Shown here: positions 35,751 to 45,165 of the stretch, piece after piece | How positions within the stretch are numbered: the stretch's first letter is position 1 | Layout: each line of letters begins with the position of its first letter | Assembly (NCBI GenBank): GCA_901538445.1 | Contig: LR594584.1 | Span: 1,825,111 to 1,889,110 of the forward strand | Origin: Gemmataceae bacterium | Lineage (GTDB): Bacteria; Planctomycetota; Planctomycetia; Gemmatales; Gemmataceae | Length of the DNA: 64,000 nt | Direction of reading: 5' to 3' | Made by a program: the position numbers and the translations under genes | Notes under the pieces: generated by a model | What the model was told of the DNA's origin: nothing | The model's input: only the letters and a program-made list of their open reading frames with translations | Databases searched by the model: none

Positions 35751-37960
35751 AAGATCTCGTCGAAGCTCGAGGACGCGGCCCCCAGGGCGGCGGCCAGGGT
35801 CGGGTCGAACTGCCCGACCGATTCCTCCACCATCAGGCGGACCACCCTGCCCCGGTTGTACGCGGGGCGGTGCGGCCGGCGGCTCCGGAGCGCCTCGTAG
35901 ACCGAGGCGACCGCGACCACACGGGCCGCGAGGGGGATCTGCTCGCCCGCGAGGCCGTCCGGGTACCCGCCCCCGTCCCACCGCTCGTGATGGTGCCGGG
36001 CGATCACCCCCGCCAGGTCCAGGTCCGGCGACTGGCCCGACAGTTGGCCCGCGACGTCGCGGATGATCTCCGCGCCGAGGGTCGTGTGCTGCTGGACCAT
36101 CGCGAACTCGTCCACGTCGAGGCGGTCCGGCTTCATCAGGAGCGTACTCGGGATCGTCAGCACCCCGGTGTCGTGGGCCGGGGCGACGCGGGCGAGGAGG
36201 TCCACGAACGCCCCGTCCTTGAGCCGCGCGTACTCGCCCCGGTCCGGGACCGCTGCGGCCAGCGCCCGCACGTACCGCCCGATTCGTTGGGCGTACCCGC
36301 CCGTTGCCAGCCCCAGTTCCTCGAGGACCCGCGAGACCGCGAGTGCGAGGGGCACGGCCGGGACCACCTCGTTGCCCCGCGGGGCCGGCCCGGAGGGCTC
36401 GGGCCGGGGGGCCGGCCCGCCCCGGGGCGGGGGCGTGGCGGTGACCGGGCGGCCGAGCAGCGCGCGGGTCCGGGTCAGGAACTCGGGCGGGTTGAACGGC
36501 TTGGCGAGGTAGTCGTCGGCCCCGCTCACGAGGAGCCCGCCGAACGCCTCGGACGTCATGTCCCCGGACATCACGAGGATCCGGAGCCGGCCCCGGAGTT
36601 CGGCATCCGCCTGGACCTTGGCCAGCAACTCGGGGCCGCTTAGCCCGGGGATGTTGACGTCCAGCACGACGAGGTCGAACGGGGTCTTCTCGAGTTCCGC
36701 CCACGCGGCGGCCCCGTCGCCCACCTCGACGCAGGTGCAGTCGCGGAGCAGTCCGGTCACCAGCTTCCGGAGGAGCGGGTCGTCCTCTACGACCAGCACC
36801 CGGGGCTTCTCCTTCTGGACCGCGGTCGCGTCGGTGAGCGCCACCCACCGGCCGAACCCGGTGAGCGCCGCCGCCGCCGCCCGGGCCGACTGGTACCGCT
36901 TGTCGGGCTCGGGCTCGGTCAACTTGGCGATCAGTGCCCCGACCTCGGCGGGCAACTCGGGGCGCACCCGCCGCACGTCGAGGGCCGGGGCGACGAGGCG
37001 GGTGGTCAGGTCGTGGACCAGGTTCCCGGTGTTCGGGTACGGGTCGCGGCCGGTCAGCGCCCAGAACAGCGTGGCCCCGAGGCTGAACAGGTCCGCGCGG
37101 CCGTCGACCTGCGAGTCCCGGGCCTGCTCCGGGGCCATGTACCCGATGGTGCCGAGCACCACCCCGGGCTCGGTCACCCGCCGGTCCTGCTGGAGCACCA
37201 GCCCGAAGTCGAGGAGCTTGGCCTGCCAGTCGGGGGTGACCAGGATGTTCCCCGGCTTGATGTCCCGGTGGACCAGCCCGAGGCGGTGGGTCGCGGCGAG
37301 GGCCTCGGCGATCTGCCGGAACAGCTCGCACGCCCGGTGCAGGGGGAGCGGGCCGGACCGGGTGACGATCGCGTGCAGGTCCTGCCCCGCGATCAGTTCC
37401 ATGACGTAGTAGTCCCGGGCCGGGCCGTCCGGCCGCGTGTGCCGCCCCGCGTCCGAGCACCCGACGATGTTCGGGTGCTGGAGCTTGGCGACGGCGCGGG
37501 CCTCGGCGTAGAACCGCGGGAGCAACCGGGCGTCCGTTTCCAACGTCCGCGTCATCACCTTCACGGCCACGGGCCGCCGCAAGTGCAGGTGCTCCCCGCG
37601 GAACACGACCCCCATCCCGCCCTTCCCGATCGGCTCCAGGAGTCGGTAGTGCCCGAGAACCAACTCGCCCGCCCGCCGCTGGCGGACCGTCTCGGCTTGG
37701 TACTCGGTCAGTAACCGGTGCCGCACCAGGCGGTCGAGCAGATCGCCCGCCCCGGCCGGGCGGAGGATTTCGTCGCGGGCGGCCGGGGGGAGTTCGTCCC
37801 ACTCGTCCGGGAGCACCACCGACAACTCGACCAGTTGGTCGAGCCGAGCCCGAAACGTGTCCGCGGGGCCGAGGGTGAAGTCGTCGGTCCCGCCCCACCC
37901 CGCCGCACCGGGGCGGGCGGGGTGGGAGCCGTCGGCCAACTTCATCTGGGTCACAGGCAT
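35732..37960 (-). CDS. Second Ser/Thr kinase - receiver - HD-GYP-like protein, 742 aa
   Basis: This has the same three-module plan as the protein at 11266-13497 and almost the same length. The kinase (104-372) has GKGGMGVVFR, Lys134, HRDIKPGN (Asp233), DFG (Asp251) and MAPEQ. The receiver (386-505) has acceptor Asp434 and Lys487, the same numbers as in its twin. The HD-GYP-like part (545-738) has HD at 596-597 and HHERWDGGGYP at 657-667. Val600 replaces the HDxGK lysine, Ser686 replaces the Asp of the AD motif and Glu689 the next Asp. The region before the HD lacks the usual first His. It probably does not hydrolyse cyclic-di-GMP. ATG 37960 was chosen by alignment with the twin. It is divergent from the pseudopilin gene. 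Confidence 0.87.
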   Translation of the reverse strand: MPVTQMKLADGSHPARPGAAGWGGTDDFTLGPADTFRARLDQLVELSVVLPDEWDELPPAARDEILRPAGAGDLLDRLVRHRLLTEYQAETVRQRRAGELVLGHYRLLEPIGKGGMGVVFRGEHLHLRRPVAVKVMTRTLETDARLLPRFYAEARAVAKLQHPNIVGCSDAGRHTRPDGPARDYYVMELIAGQDLHAIVTRSGPLPLHRACELFRQIAEALAATHRLGLVHRDIKPGNILVTPDWQAKLLDFGLVLQQDRRVTEPGVVLGTIGYMAPEQARDSQVDGRADLFSLGATLFWALTGRDPYPNTGNLVHDLTTRLVAPALDVRRVRPELPAEVGALIAKLTEPEPDKRYQSARAAAAALTGFGRWVALTDATAVQKEKPRVLVVEDDPLLRKLVTGLLRDCTCVEVGDGAAAWAELEKTPFDLVVLDVNIPGLSGPELLAKVQADAELRGRLRILVMSGDMTSEAFGGLLVSGADDYLAKPFNPPEFLTRTRALLGRPVTATPPPRGGPAPRPEPSGPAPRGNEVVPAVPLALAVSRVLEELGLATGGYAQRIGRYVRALAAAVPDRGEYARLKDGAFVDLLARVAPAHDTGVLTIPSTLLMKPDRLDVDEFAMVQQHTTLGAEIIRDVAGQLSGQSPDLDLAGVIARHHHERWDGGGYPDGLAGEQIPLAARVVAVASVYEALRSRRPHRPAYNRGRVVRLMVEESVGQFDPTLAAALGAASSSFDEIFQSGKR

Positions 37961-38184
37961 GGGTAGGTCCGCGTGGGGCGGGCGGCCCTCGGTGGGGCGG
38001 GGGCACGGCGTGATCTCCGTTATCGGGGATCGGTCCCGCATTTTCTCCCGCGCCCGGTGCGGCGAAAAAATAACACCCGACCCACGATACTACCCACTGC
38101 CGCCACGGCCCCGGTCCCGGTGCGACCAGCGGTCCCTCCCGACGGCCGCGCGGCGCGGCCCCCCGACCCGAGTGGAGATCGCCC

Positions 38185-39009
38185 GTGAAGCGTGGGTTCA
38201 CACTGATCGAGGTGCTCGTCGCCCTGGCCGCGTGTGGCACCCTCATCGGCCTCATCCTGCCCGCGGTCGGCCGGATCCGCGAGACCGCGAACCGCGCGCG
38301 GTGCTCGAACAACCTGAAGCAGATCGCCCTGGCGATGCACGCCCACCACGACGCCCGGGGCGTGCTCCCCAACGGCGGCGAACGGTACTGGTGCTCGCGG
38401 TCCCAGGGCTGGAGCTGCTTCTACACCTGCTTGCCGTACCTGGAACAGTCGGCCCTGTACGCGGCCCCTTCGGACCCGGCCGTTGCCGGCACGGTGGTCC
38501 CCGCGTTCGTCTGCCCGTCCCGCGGGCCCCGCGTGATCGGCGGCCGTGCGATGGGCGACTACGCGGGGAACGCGGGGCCGTCGCAGGTCGGATCAACGGG
38601 CTGGGGGATGCTCGGCAACGGGGGCGACGGCGTCGTCGTGCGCCGCCCCGACGGGACGCCGCACCGGCCGGCCCCGGTCCGGCTGACGGACCTCGGCCGG
38701 GGCGCGACCAACACCCTGCTGGTCGGTGAGAAGTGTCTGAACCGTGGGCTCCTCGGCCGGTCCCAGACGGACGACGACTCCGGGTGGGTGGACGGCTGGG
38801 ACTGGGACGCCGTGCGGTGGACGTGGGCGCCCCCGACCCCGGACTGGTGGGACACCAACCCGGCCGCGGCCCACGGGGGCAACGCGGCGTGGCACGGGGC
38901 GTTCGGCGGTCCCCACTCCGGGTGCGGGGCCGCCATGGCCGACGGGAGCGTGCGGAGCTGGGGGTGGGACACCGATCCCGCGACCTGGCGGCAACTGGGG
39001 CAGAGGTGA
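38185..39009 (+). CDS. DUF1559-type pseudopilin-like protein, 274 aa
   Basis: The N-terminus KRGFTLIEVLVALAACGTL is a type IV pilin-like prepilin leader and hydrophobic helix, cut before Phe by a prepilin peptidase. SNNLKQIALAMHAHHDARG and the closing GGPHSGCGAAMADGSVRSW are hallmarks of the DUF1559 family, which is greatly expanded in planctomycetes. It should be a membrane-anchored surface or envelope protein. GTG 38185 has GGAGAT seven bases before. The neighbours are signalling genes; no pilus operon is seen, so its role is unknown. Confidence 0.88.
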   Translation: MKRGFTLIEVLVALAACGTLIGLILPAVGRIRETANRARCSNNLKQIALAMHAHHDARGVLPNGGERYWCSRSQGWSCFYTCLPYLEQSALYAAPSDPAVAGTVVPAFVCPSRGPRVIGGRAMGDYAGNAGPSQVGSTGWGMLGNGGDGVVVRRPDGTPHRPAPVRLTDLGRGATNTLLVGEKCLNRGLLGRSQTDDDSGWVDGWDWDAVRWTWAPPTPDWWDTNPAAAHGGNAAWHGAFGGPHSGCGAAMADGSVRSWGWDTDPATWRQLGQR

Positions 39010-39134
39010 CCCGGATTCCGTCCCGGCCCCGCGCGGCGGGCCGAGCCGAGAACTGCGGGCGGCCTCGTGGACCGGACCCGTGCGAGACAACCCTGCGGGA
39101 GCGTCGCCGCTCCCGCCCACTCCGAGCCACCGTC

Positions 39135-41441
39135 ATGCCAGACCCCATCGAGGCTCCGAGGCCGACCCCCGTGGGAGTGCCCGTGGCCCTCGCGGGTGCC
39201 GCCGCGGGAGCCCGCCGCCAGCCGCGCGTCCGGGGGGCGTTCGTGACCCTCGCCGCGGTCGCCGGGGCCGCGCCGGTGGCGGTCCTCCTGCTGCCCGACC
39301 TCCCGCCCCCGCGGGCCGCGCTCGCGGTCGGGCTCGCCGCCGCGATCGGGTCGCTCGTGCGGTCCCTCCTGACCCCCGCCGCCCCAGTTGCCACGCACCG
39401 GCCCGACGACGCACAGGCCCACGCCGAGCCGGGGCCGGACCTCTCCCCGGCTCCGGTCGCCGCGGAACCGCCCGCCCCGGTGGGCGCGGTCGTGGGGGCG
39501 GACCCCGTCCCAGTGGTGCCGAAGCCCGTGTGGGACGACTACCGCGTGCTGTTCGAGAGCCACCCGACCCCGATGTGGGTCGTCGACGACGAGAGCCTGC
39601 GGTTCCTCGCGGTCAACGAGGCAGTGGTCCAGCGGTACGGGTACTCCCGCGAGGAGTTCCTCGCCCTCACCGTCCGGGACGTGACTCCGGCCGGGGACAT
39701 CGACCGGCTGATCCAGACGAGCGGCGACGCGGCCGCCCCCGCCGACACCCTCCCGTGGCGGCACCGGACCTCGTCGGGCGTCCTGCTCAGCACCGACGTG
39801 CTCGCGTGCCGGCTCCCGGTCGGCGACCGCCCGGTCCGGCTGATCGTCGCCGGCGACTGGACGAACATGCGACGCGCCCAGGAGGAACTACGGGACCGCG
39901 AGGCGTTCCTCCGGAGCCTGCTCGCCCACATCCCGTGCGGGGTGTTCTGGAAGGACCGCGCGTCGATCTACCTCGGGTGCAACGAGCAGGTCGCCCGGGA
40001 CCGCGGGCTGACGAGCCCGGGCGAGGTGGTCGGGCTCACCGACTGCGAGCTGAGCCCGGCCCCCGAGGAGGCCGACGACGGCCGCGCGAAGGACTGGCAG
40101 GTGCTCGGGTCGGGGGCGGCCCTCCACAACACAGAGGAGGTCCGGACCGGCCGGGACGGCGTGAAGAGCACCCTGCTGGTGAGCCGGGTGCCCATGAAGG
40201 ACGAGTCGGGCGAGGTCATCGGCGTGCTCGGGGTGTACAAGGACATCACGGACCGCAAGCGGCTCGAGGACCAGCTCCGCCAGTCGCAGAAGATGGAGGC
40301 GATCGGGCGGCTCGCCGGGGGCGTGGCCCACGACTTCAACAACCTGCTCACCATCATCATCGGCAACGCCCACCTGGTCCGGGCTCTGCCTCCGGGGGAC
40401 GAGGGGCTCCCGGCCCTGATGGACGACATCCACGAGGCCGCGGACCGGGCCGCGGTGCTGACCCGGCAACTGCTGACGTTCGGCCGCAAGCAGCAGGCCA
40501 AGCTCGAGGTGATCGACCTGAACGACACCCTCACGGCCATCTCGGGCCTGTTGCGGCGGCTGATCGGCGAGCCCATCAAGGTGCGGGCGACGCTCTCGCC
40601 GACCCCGGTCCGCATTCGCGCCGACAAGAGCCAGATTGAGCAGGTCGTAATGAACCTGGCCGTGAACGCACGGGACGCGATGCCCCGCGGCGGGACGCTG
40701 TCTCTGACGACCGCGGAGGTCACCGCCCCCGGGGCCGGCGGCACCCCGCCGGCCCGGTTCGCTCGCCTGACCGTGACCGACACGGGCGAGGGGATGACGG
40801 AGGAGATCAAGGCCAAGATCTTCGAGCCGTTCTTCACCACCAAGGAGGTCGGCAAGGGGACCGGGCTGGGCCTCGCGACGGTGTACGGGATCGTGGAGCA
40901 GGCCGGGGGCACCGTCGAGGTCGATTCCACCCCCCGGGTGGGGACCACGTTCCGCATCCAGTTCCCGTGCTGCGAGGCGGCCGCGGCCCCGCAGGCGCAC
41001 GCGAGCCACTCCAGCCTCCCGGCGGTCAAGACCGGCACCGGTCGGTCCGTTCTCCTGGTCGAGGACGAGGAAGGGATCCGGCGGCTCGCCCGCTCGACCC
41101 TTTTGGGGCAGGGTTACAACGTGATCGACGCGGAGCGCGGCGAGGTGGCCCTGGAACTGCTCGCGCGGGTCCGCGGCATCGACCTGCTCATCACCGATCT
41201 GGTGATGCCGGGGATGGACGGCCGCGAGCTGGCCACCCGGGTGCGGGCGCTACGCCCCGAGGTCGGGGTCGTGTTCATCTCCGGGTACGCCCCGGACAAC
41301 CGCAAGTTCGCCGACCTGCCCGGCGCGCTGCTGCTCCCCAAGCCGTTCACCCCCGAGGACCTGGCGAAGGTGGCGCTGCGGGTGCTGAGGCGCGGGCGGG
41401 GCGGGCACGAGCCCGGCGAGGTCCACGTCCGCGTCGGGTAG
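39135..41441 (+). CDS. PAS histidine kinase with C-terminal receiver, 768 aa
   Basis: Two predicted membrane helices near residues 35-85 are followed by a disordered Pro/Ala stretch, PAS1 (about 135-255) and PAS2 (260-375). HisKA follows with His399 (GGVAHDFNNLLT), then the ATPase (about 500-610, GKGTGLGLATVYGI) and a receiver with acceptor Asp688 (LLITDLVMPGMDG) and a lysine in LPKPFTPED. The HDFNN type of His box and the C-terminal receiver are common in large soluble hybrid kinases. The receiver-HDOD gene 97 bases downstream is a plausible partner. ATG 39135 precedes the first membrane helix. Confidence 0.9.
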   Translation: MPDPIEAPRPTPVGVPVALAGAAAGARRQPRVRGAFVTLAAVAGAAPVAVLLLPDLPPPRAALAVGLAAAIGSLVRSLLTPAAPVATHRPDDAQAHAEPGPDLSPAPVAAEPPAPVGAVVGADPVPVVPKPVWDDYRVLFESHPTPMWVVDDESLRFLAVNEAVVQRYGYSREEFLALTVRDVTPAGDIDRLIQTSGDAAAPADTLPWRHRTSSGVLLSTDVLACRLPVGDRPVRLIVAGDWTNMRRAQEELRDREAFLRSLLAHIPCGVFWKDRASIYLGCNEQVARDRGLTSPGEVVGLTDCELSPAPEEADDGRAKDWQVLGSGAALHNTEEVRTGRDGVKSTLLVSRVPMKDESGEVIGVLGVYKDITDRKRLEDQLRQSQKMEAIGRLAGGVAHDFNNLLTIIIGNAHLVRALPPGDEGLPALMDDIHEAADRAAVLTRQLLTFGRKQQAKLEVIDLNDTLTAISGLLRRLIGEPIKVRATLSPTPVRIRADKSQIEQVVMNLAVNARDAMPRGGTLSLTTAEVTAPGAGGTPPARFARLTVTDTGEGMTEEIKAKIFEPFFTTKEVGKGTGLGLATVYGIVEQAGGTVEVDSTPRVGTTFRIQFPCCEAAAAPQAHASHSSLPAVKTGTGRSVLLVEDEEGIRRLARSTLLGQGYNVIDAERGEVALELLARVRGIDLLITDLVMPGMDGRELATRVRALRPEVGVVFISGYAPDNRKFADLPGALLLPKPFTPEDLAKVALRVLRRGRGGHEPGEVHVRVG

Positions 41442-41538
41442 CGCCCGGGCCACGCCGCGCCCACGGCGGGGTTCCGTGCTACCCTTCCCGAGCCCCCGCT
41501 CCGGCGCGGGCCGTCCACTTGTTCCGAGACACCGGGCC

Positions 41539-42723
41539 ATGGTCCTTCGGGTACTGCTCATCGCCGACGACCCGAACCTCCAGCGGACCGTCCGGCAGGC
41601 GTTCGATCCGCCGCAGCGGGACTGGGAATTCTGCGCGTCCCGGAGCGGCCCCGAGGCGCTCGCCCGGATCGAGGGGCCGTCGTTCGACGCGCTGGTCGCG
41701 GACTCGCGGCTGTCCGGGGCCGACTGCCTCGAGCTGCTGTCCGAGGTCCGCCGCCGCCGCCCCCAGGCCACCCGCATCGCGCTGCTGGGCCACGGCGACC
41801 AGGACACCCTCGTGCGGCTCGGGTCGCTCGCGCACCGGGTGCTGCCCAAGCCGTGCGACCCGGTCGAACTGCGGGGGGCGATCCACCGGGCCAGCTCGCT
41901 CCGCGAGTTGCTTCGGAGCCCGTCCCTCGCGGCCGTCGTCGGGCGGCTCACCAGCATCCCCACGCTCTCCACCCTCTACACGCGGATCGCCGAGGAACTC
42001 ACGTTCCCCGACTACTCGCTGGCCGCGGTCGGCGACCTCGTCGCCCAGGACCTGGGCATCTCGGCCAAGATGCTCCAGATGGCGAACTCGGCCATGATCG
42101 GCCTGCGGAAGCCGGCCACGACCCCGGGCCAGGCGGTCCGCATCCTCGGGGCCGACCTGACCCGCACCCTGGTCCTCGCCGCCGACCTGTTCTCGCGGTA
42201 CAACCCGAACGCCCTCAAGCCGTTCTCGATCGAGGCCCTGTGGGACCACAGCCAGAAGGTGGCGGAACTGTCGGCCGAGATCGCGCTCGCCGAGGGGGCC
42301 GCCGACCGCGTGGTCCGCGAGAGCGCCCTCGCCGGGTTCTTCCACGACATCGGCCGCCTGATGCTCGCGAGCCAGCTCCCCGGGCCGTTCAAGGAGGTGA
42401 TGGCCCTGACCCGCACGCAGAAGATGACCGACGTCGAGGCCGAGCGCCGGGTCCTGGGCACGTCGCACGCCGAGATCGGCGCGTACCTCCTCGGCCTGTG
42501 GGGGCTCCCGGACTCGCTGGTCGAGGCGGCCGCCTGGCACCACAACCCCTCCGGGTGCCCCGGCGGGGCGTTCACCCCGCTCACCGCCGTTCACGCGGCC
42601 GACACCATCGCCCACGAGAACGAGGGGTTCGTGCCGGACCTGGAGTACCTCGAGCGGCTCGGGCTCAACGAGCGGTACACGACGTGGTCGCGGCTCAAGG
42701 AGCGCCGCAAGAAGGCCGAGTGA
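41539..42723 (+). CDS. Receiver-HDOD protein, 394 aa
   Basis: An N-terminal receiver (1-120; acidic DD at 10-11, acceptor Asp in ALVADSRLSGADC, Lys in LPKPCDP) is joined to an HDOD domain (about 135-330; LTSIPTLSTLYTRIAEEL, AGFFHDIGRLMLASQLP, AAWHHN). The HD pair is intact. The pairing suggests that phosphorylation controls the HDOD output. It follows the PAS kinase-receiver and ends 10 bases from the convergent flagellar gene fhlB. ATG 41539 is the start that brings the receiver to the N-terminus. Confidence 0.87.
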   Translation: MVLRVLLIADDPNLQRTVRQAFDPPQRDWEFCASRSGPEALARIEGPSFDALVADSRLSGADCLELLSEVRRRRPQATRIALLGHGDQDTLVRLGSLAHRVLPKPCDPVELRGAIHRASSLRELLRSPSLAAVVGRLTSIPTLSTLYTRIAEELTFPDYSLAAVGDLVAQDLGISAKMLQMANSAMIGLRKPATTPGQAVRILGADLTRTLVLAADLFSRYNPNALKPFSIEALWDHSQKVAELSAEIALAEGAADRVVRESALAGFFHDIGRLMLASQLPGPFKEVMALTRTQKMTDVEAERRVLGTSHAEIGAYLLGLWGLPDSLVEAAAWHHNPSGCPGGAFTPLTAVHAADTIAHENEGFVPDLEYLERLGLNERYTTWSRLKERRKKAE

Positions 42724-42733
42724 CGCCGCGGGG

Positions 42734-43009
42734 TCACCCGCGGGGCGGGCGGTTTACCCGGTGCAGGAACGCGAGGATCGCGGCCACCGCCTGGTACACC
42801 TGGGGCGGGATCTCCTGATCGAGGTTCAGCTGGCTCAGCACCCGCACGAGGTTCGCGTCCTCGCGCACGGGGACCGCGTTCTTCCGGGCCAGCTCAATGA
42901 TCTGCTCGGCCGTCCGCCCCTTGCCCTTGGCTACGACCGTGGGCGCCGAGGTCCCGGCCGGGTCGTACCGGATCGCGACCGCCTTCTTCGGCTCCTTCTC
43001 GTCGGCCAC
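42734..43009 (-). CDS. fhlB: FlhB C-terminal-like protein FhlB, 91 aa
   Basis: The protein matches the cytoplasmic C-terminal part of FlhB without the membrane domain and without the NPTH cleavage motif: KKAVAIRYDPAGTSAPTVVAKGKG, then VPVREDANLVRVLSQLNLDQEIP. Stand-alone FhlB proteins exist in many flagellated bacteria, often beside fliK, as here (the fliK stop is one base away). A role in export substrate switching is likely. It starts with GTG 43009. The full-length FlhB is at 55056-56147. Confidence 0.85.
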   Translation of the reverse strand: MADEKEPKKAVAIRYDPAGTSAPTVVAKGKGRTAEQIIELARKNAVPVREDANLVRVLSQLNLDQEIPPQVYQAVAAILAFLHRVNRPPRG

Positions 43010-43010
43010 G

Positions 43011-45047
43011 TCACGCCCTCACGTCGAGGACCGAACCGGCCCCGGGCCGCCCGGACCGCATGGCCGCGCCCTGCTGCCGGCGCGCGGCCGGCAGGTCGCG
43101 GGTTGGGCGGACGTCGAGCAGCACCTCGTCGAACCCGCCCGCGATGAGTTCCTCTCGCAGCCCCGGCAGCGCCGCCTGGACCCGGTCCCGCGTCTCCGGC
43201 TGGTCGAGGTAGAGGACCGCGCGGAACCTGTTGCGGACCAGGCCCGCGTCGATCCACGTCTCGCCGAGGTCGCTCAGCGGGACGTGCATGAGCAGGCGGA
43301 AGCCGCCGTCGCCGGGGCGGTCGTCGGGGCGGGCGCTCCGGTCCGGTTCCAGGGCCAGGTGCAGCGTCCGCAACTGGTCCCCGTCGGGGAACGGCACCTG
43401 GAGGACGTAGGGCGTGCCCTGGGCCTGTGCGAGGGTGTTGAGTGCCTGCTGCACCTCGATCCCGTTCAGTGCCGTGCGGGCCACCGGCACCTCGGCGGCC
43501 GCCCCGCCGAGGTCGTGAACGGTCTGAATGAGGCGGAGCAGGTCGCCCTTGAGGTCCGGGCCGACGGGGCCGTGGCCCGCGTGCCCGGGGGGCGGGCTCC
43601 CGTTCCCGTGGCCCTGTTCGGCCGAAACTCGGTGCGGATCGGTCCGCGGGGCCGGGGCGGTCGCCGGGTCCCCTGCGGGGCGCGCCGGGGCGGGATCGGT
43701 CCGCGGGCCGGGTTCCGGTTCGGGCCGAGCCGCCGCGCCGGGGGGCGGGGCGGCGGGTTGGGGCTCCGCCCGGAGCGCCGTCGCGTCGCGGGCGAGCTTC
43801 GCCTCGAAGTGGAGCCCACCGTTCTCGACGAGGTTCCGAAGTTCCGCGGGGTTGGGCGGTCGGGCGTCGCTCGGCAGCAGCGTCCGGATCGTCTCACTCA
43901 CCGCTGCAGCCGCGGCGCGAACGGCGGGCGGGGCGGGGTCCGTGCGAGCAGCGGGGTCTTTCACCTGGAGCGCGGCCAGTTCCGTCAGCAGCGGTTTCAG
44001 CGTGGCAGGGACGTTGGGCGGGGGCGCGGCGCGGAGAACCGCTGCGGCCACGGCGGTCGGGGGCGGCTCGGCCGCGGGCCGCAGGACGACCCCGCCGGGC
44101 GTCCGCTCGACCTGGACGAGGTGCCGCCCGGGGCCGAGCGGCGCGGCCTGCCGGTCCCCGGACGACGCGATCACCTCCGCCCCGTCGATGCGCACGCGAA
44201 CGCGGCCGTCCGGGAGCGTACCCAACACGTCCACGACCGCCACGCGCTCCGGAGCCGCGGTGAGCGGGGCCGCAGTCGGTGCGGGAGCCGGTGCCGCGGG
44301 CGCGGCGGGGCCGGGGGTCGCCGCAGGAGCCTGCGTGGTTGGGATGCCCGGTCCGCTCCGCGGCGGCGACACCTGAACGGTTGCGGGGGCGGGATCCGCT
44401 GCCCGAGGTGGTTGCGGCTGAACGGGAATCGGGGCGAGTTGTCGGCCCGCACCGTCGACAGCGGGGCGGAGCGTCAGGCCGCCCGGCGTCTGCTCGACCT
44501 GGACGGCGTACCGGTTCCCCGGGGAGAGGCGGGCTGCCGGTGTCGCGAGCGCTTCGCCGCCATCGAACCGGACGCGGACGCGGCCGTCCGGGAGTGAACC
44601 GAGAACCTCTACCACCGCGACCCGCTGGGGTGCCAACGGGCCGGACGCCCCGGGTGCGCCGGTGGGCGGGCCCGGTGGAACGTGTGCCGCGTTCGTGGCG
44701 CTCGGCCGCGGTCCCGGTGAACTCGGCGCGCCGGGCGGGTTCAGCGGGCCGGGCGAAGTGGCGACCCGTCCCACCAAATCGAGTGCCGAGTTCGCCCCGG
44801 TGCCCGGCACCTTCACCGCGAGAACGGTCCCCGGCTCGATACCGGTCGGGAACCCGCCGGTCCCCGGACGCACGGTGACCGACTGCCCCCCCACGTCTAG
44901 AACGGCCTCCCGCGGGCTCGCTTGCCGGACGGTCGCGGGCACCAGGACGCCGACGGGAACGGACGCGAGGGACCCCGTCACGACCCTCACGGTCGAGGGC
45001 GGAGCGGACGCGGCAACGGCGATCACATCTGACGGGGTAACCTGCAT
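43011..45047 (-). CDS. fliK: FliK-like flagellar hook-length protein, 678 aa
   Basis: FliK measures hook length and triggers export switching. The C-terminal domain (about residues 545-660) fits the Flg_hook family: LQVPFPDGDQLRTLHLALE, then RLLMHVPLSDLGETWIDAGL and a final GLREELIAGGF. The middle is long, Pro/Ala-rich and poorly conserved, as in other FliK proteins. Two clear repeats, about 55 residues each, start VAVVEVLGSLPDGRVRVRF and VAVVDVLGTLPDGRVRVRI; the N-terminal part may be a third. ATG 45047 is chosen (MQVTPSDVIAV). It is co-directional with fhlB and divergent from flgB. Confidence 0.8.
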   Translation of the reverse strand: MQVTPSDVIAVAASAPPSTVRVVTGSLASVPVGVLVPATVRQASPREAVLDVGGQSVTVRPGTGGFPTGIEPGTVLAVKVPGTGANSALDLVGRVATSPGPLNPPGAPSSPGPRPSATNAAHVPPGPPTGAPGASGPLAPQRVAVVEVLGSLPDGRVRVRFDGGEALATPAARLSPGNRYAVQVEQTPGGLTLRPAVDGAGRQLAPIPVQPQPPRAADPAPATVQVSPPRSGPGIPTTQAPAATPGPAAPAAPAPAPTAAPLTAAPERVAVVDVLGTLPDGRVRVRIDGAEVIASSGDRQAAPLGPGRHLVQVERTPGGVVLRPAAEPPPTAVAAAVLRAAPPPNVPATLKPLLTELAALQVKDPAARTDPAPPAVRAAAAAVSETIRTLLPSDARPPNPAELRNLVENGGLHFEAKLARDATALRAEPQPAAPPPGAAARPEPEPGPRTDPAPARPAGDPATAPAPRTDPHRVSAEQGHGNGSPPPGHAGHGPVGPDLKGDLLRLIQTVHDLGGAAAEVPVARTALNGIEVQQALNTLAQAQGTPYVLQVPFPDGDQLRTLHLALEPDRSARPDDRPGDGGFRLLMHVPLSDLGETWIDAGLVRNRFRAVLYLDQPETRDRVQAALPGLREELIAGGFDEVLLDVRPTRDLPAARRQQGAAMRSGRPGAGSVLDVRA

Positions 45048-45165
45048 AGAATCCACTTTAGCCCACTCGGCCGGAATTACCCGAATTCCGTCCCATGAGC
45101 CGGACAACCGTCACGACCGAACGACTCAACTGAATTCGCGCGATCGGCCCGCCGATACTCCTTAC

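Noticed and set aside
45151-45158. GCCGATAC resembling a sigma-28 -10 box before flgB
   Set aside because: No matching -35 box (TAAA type) is present at the right distance, and it lies only seven bases before the start codon.
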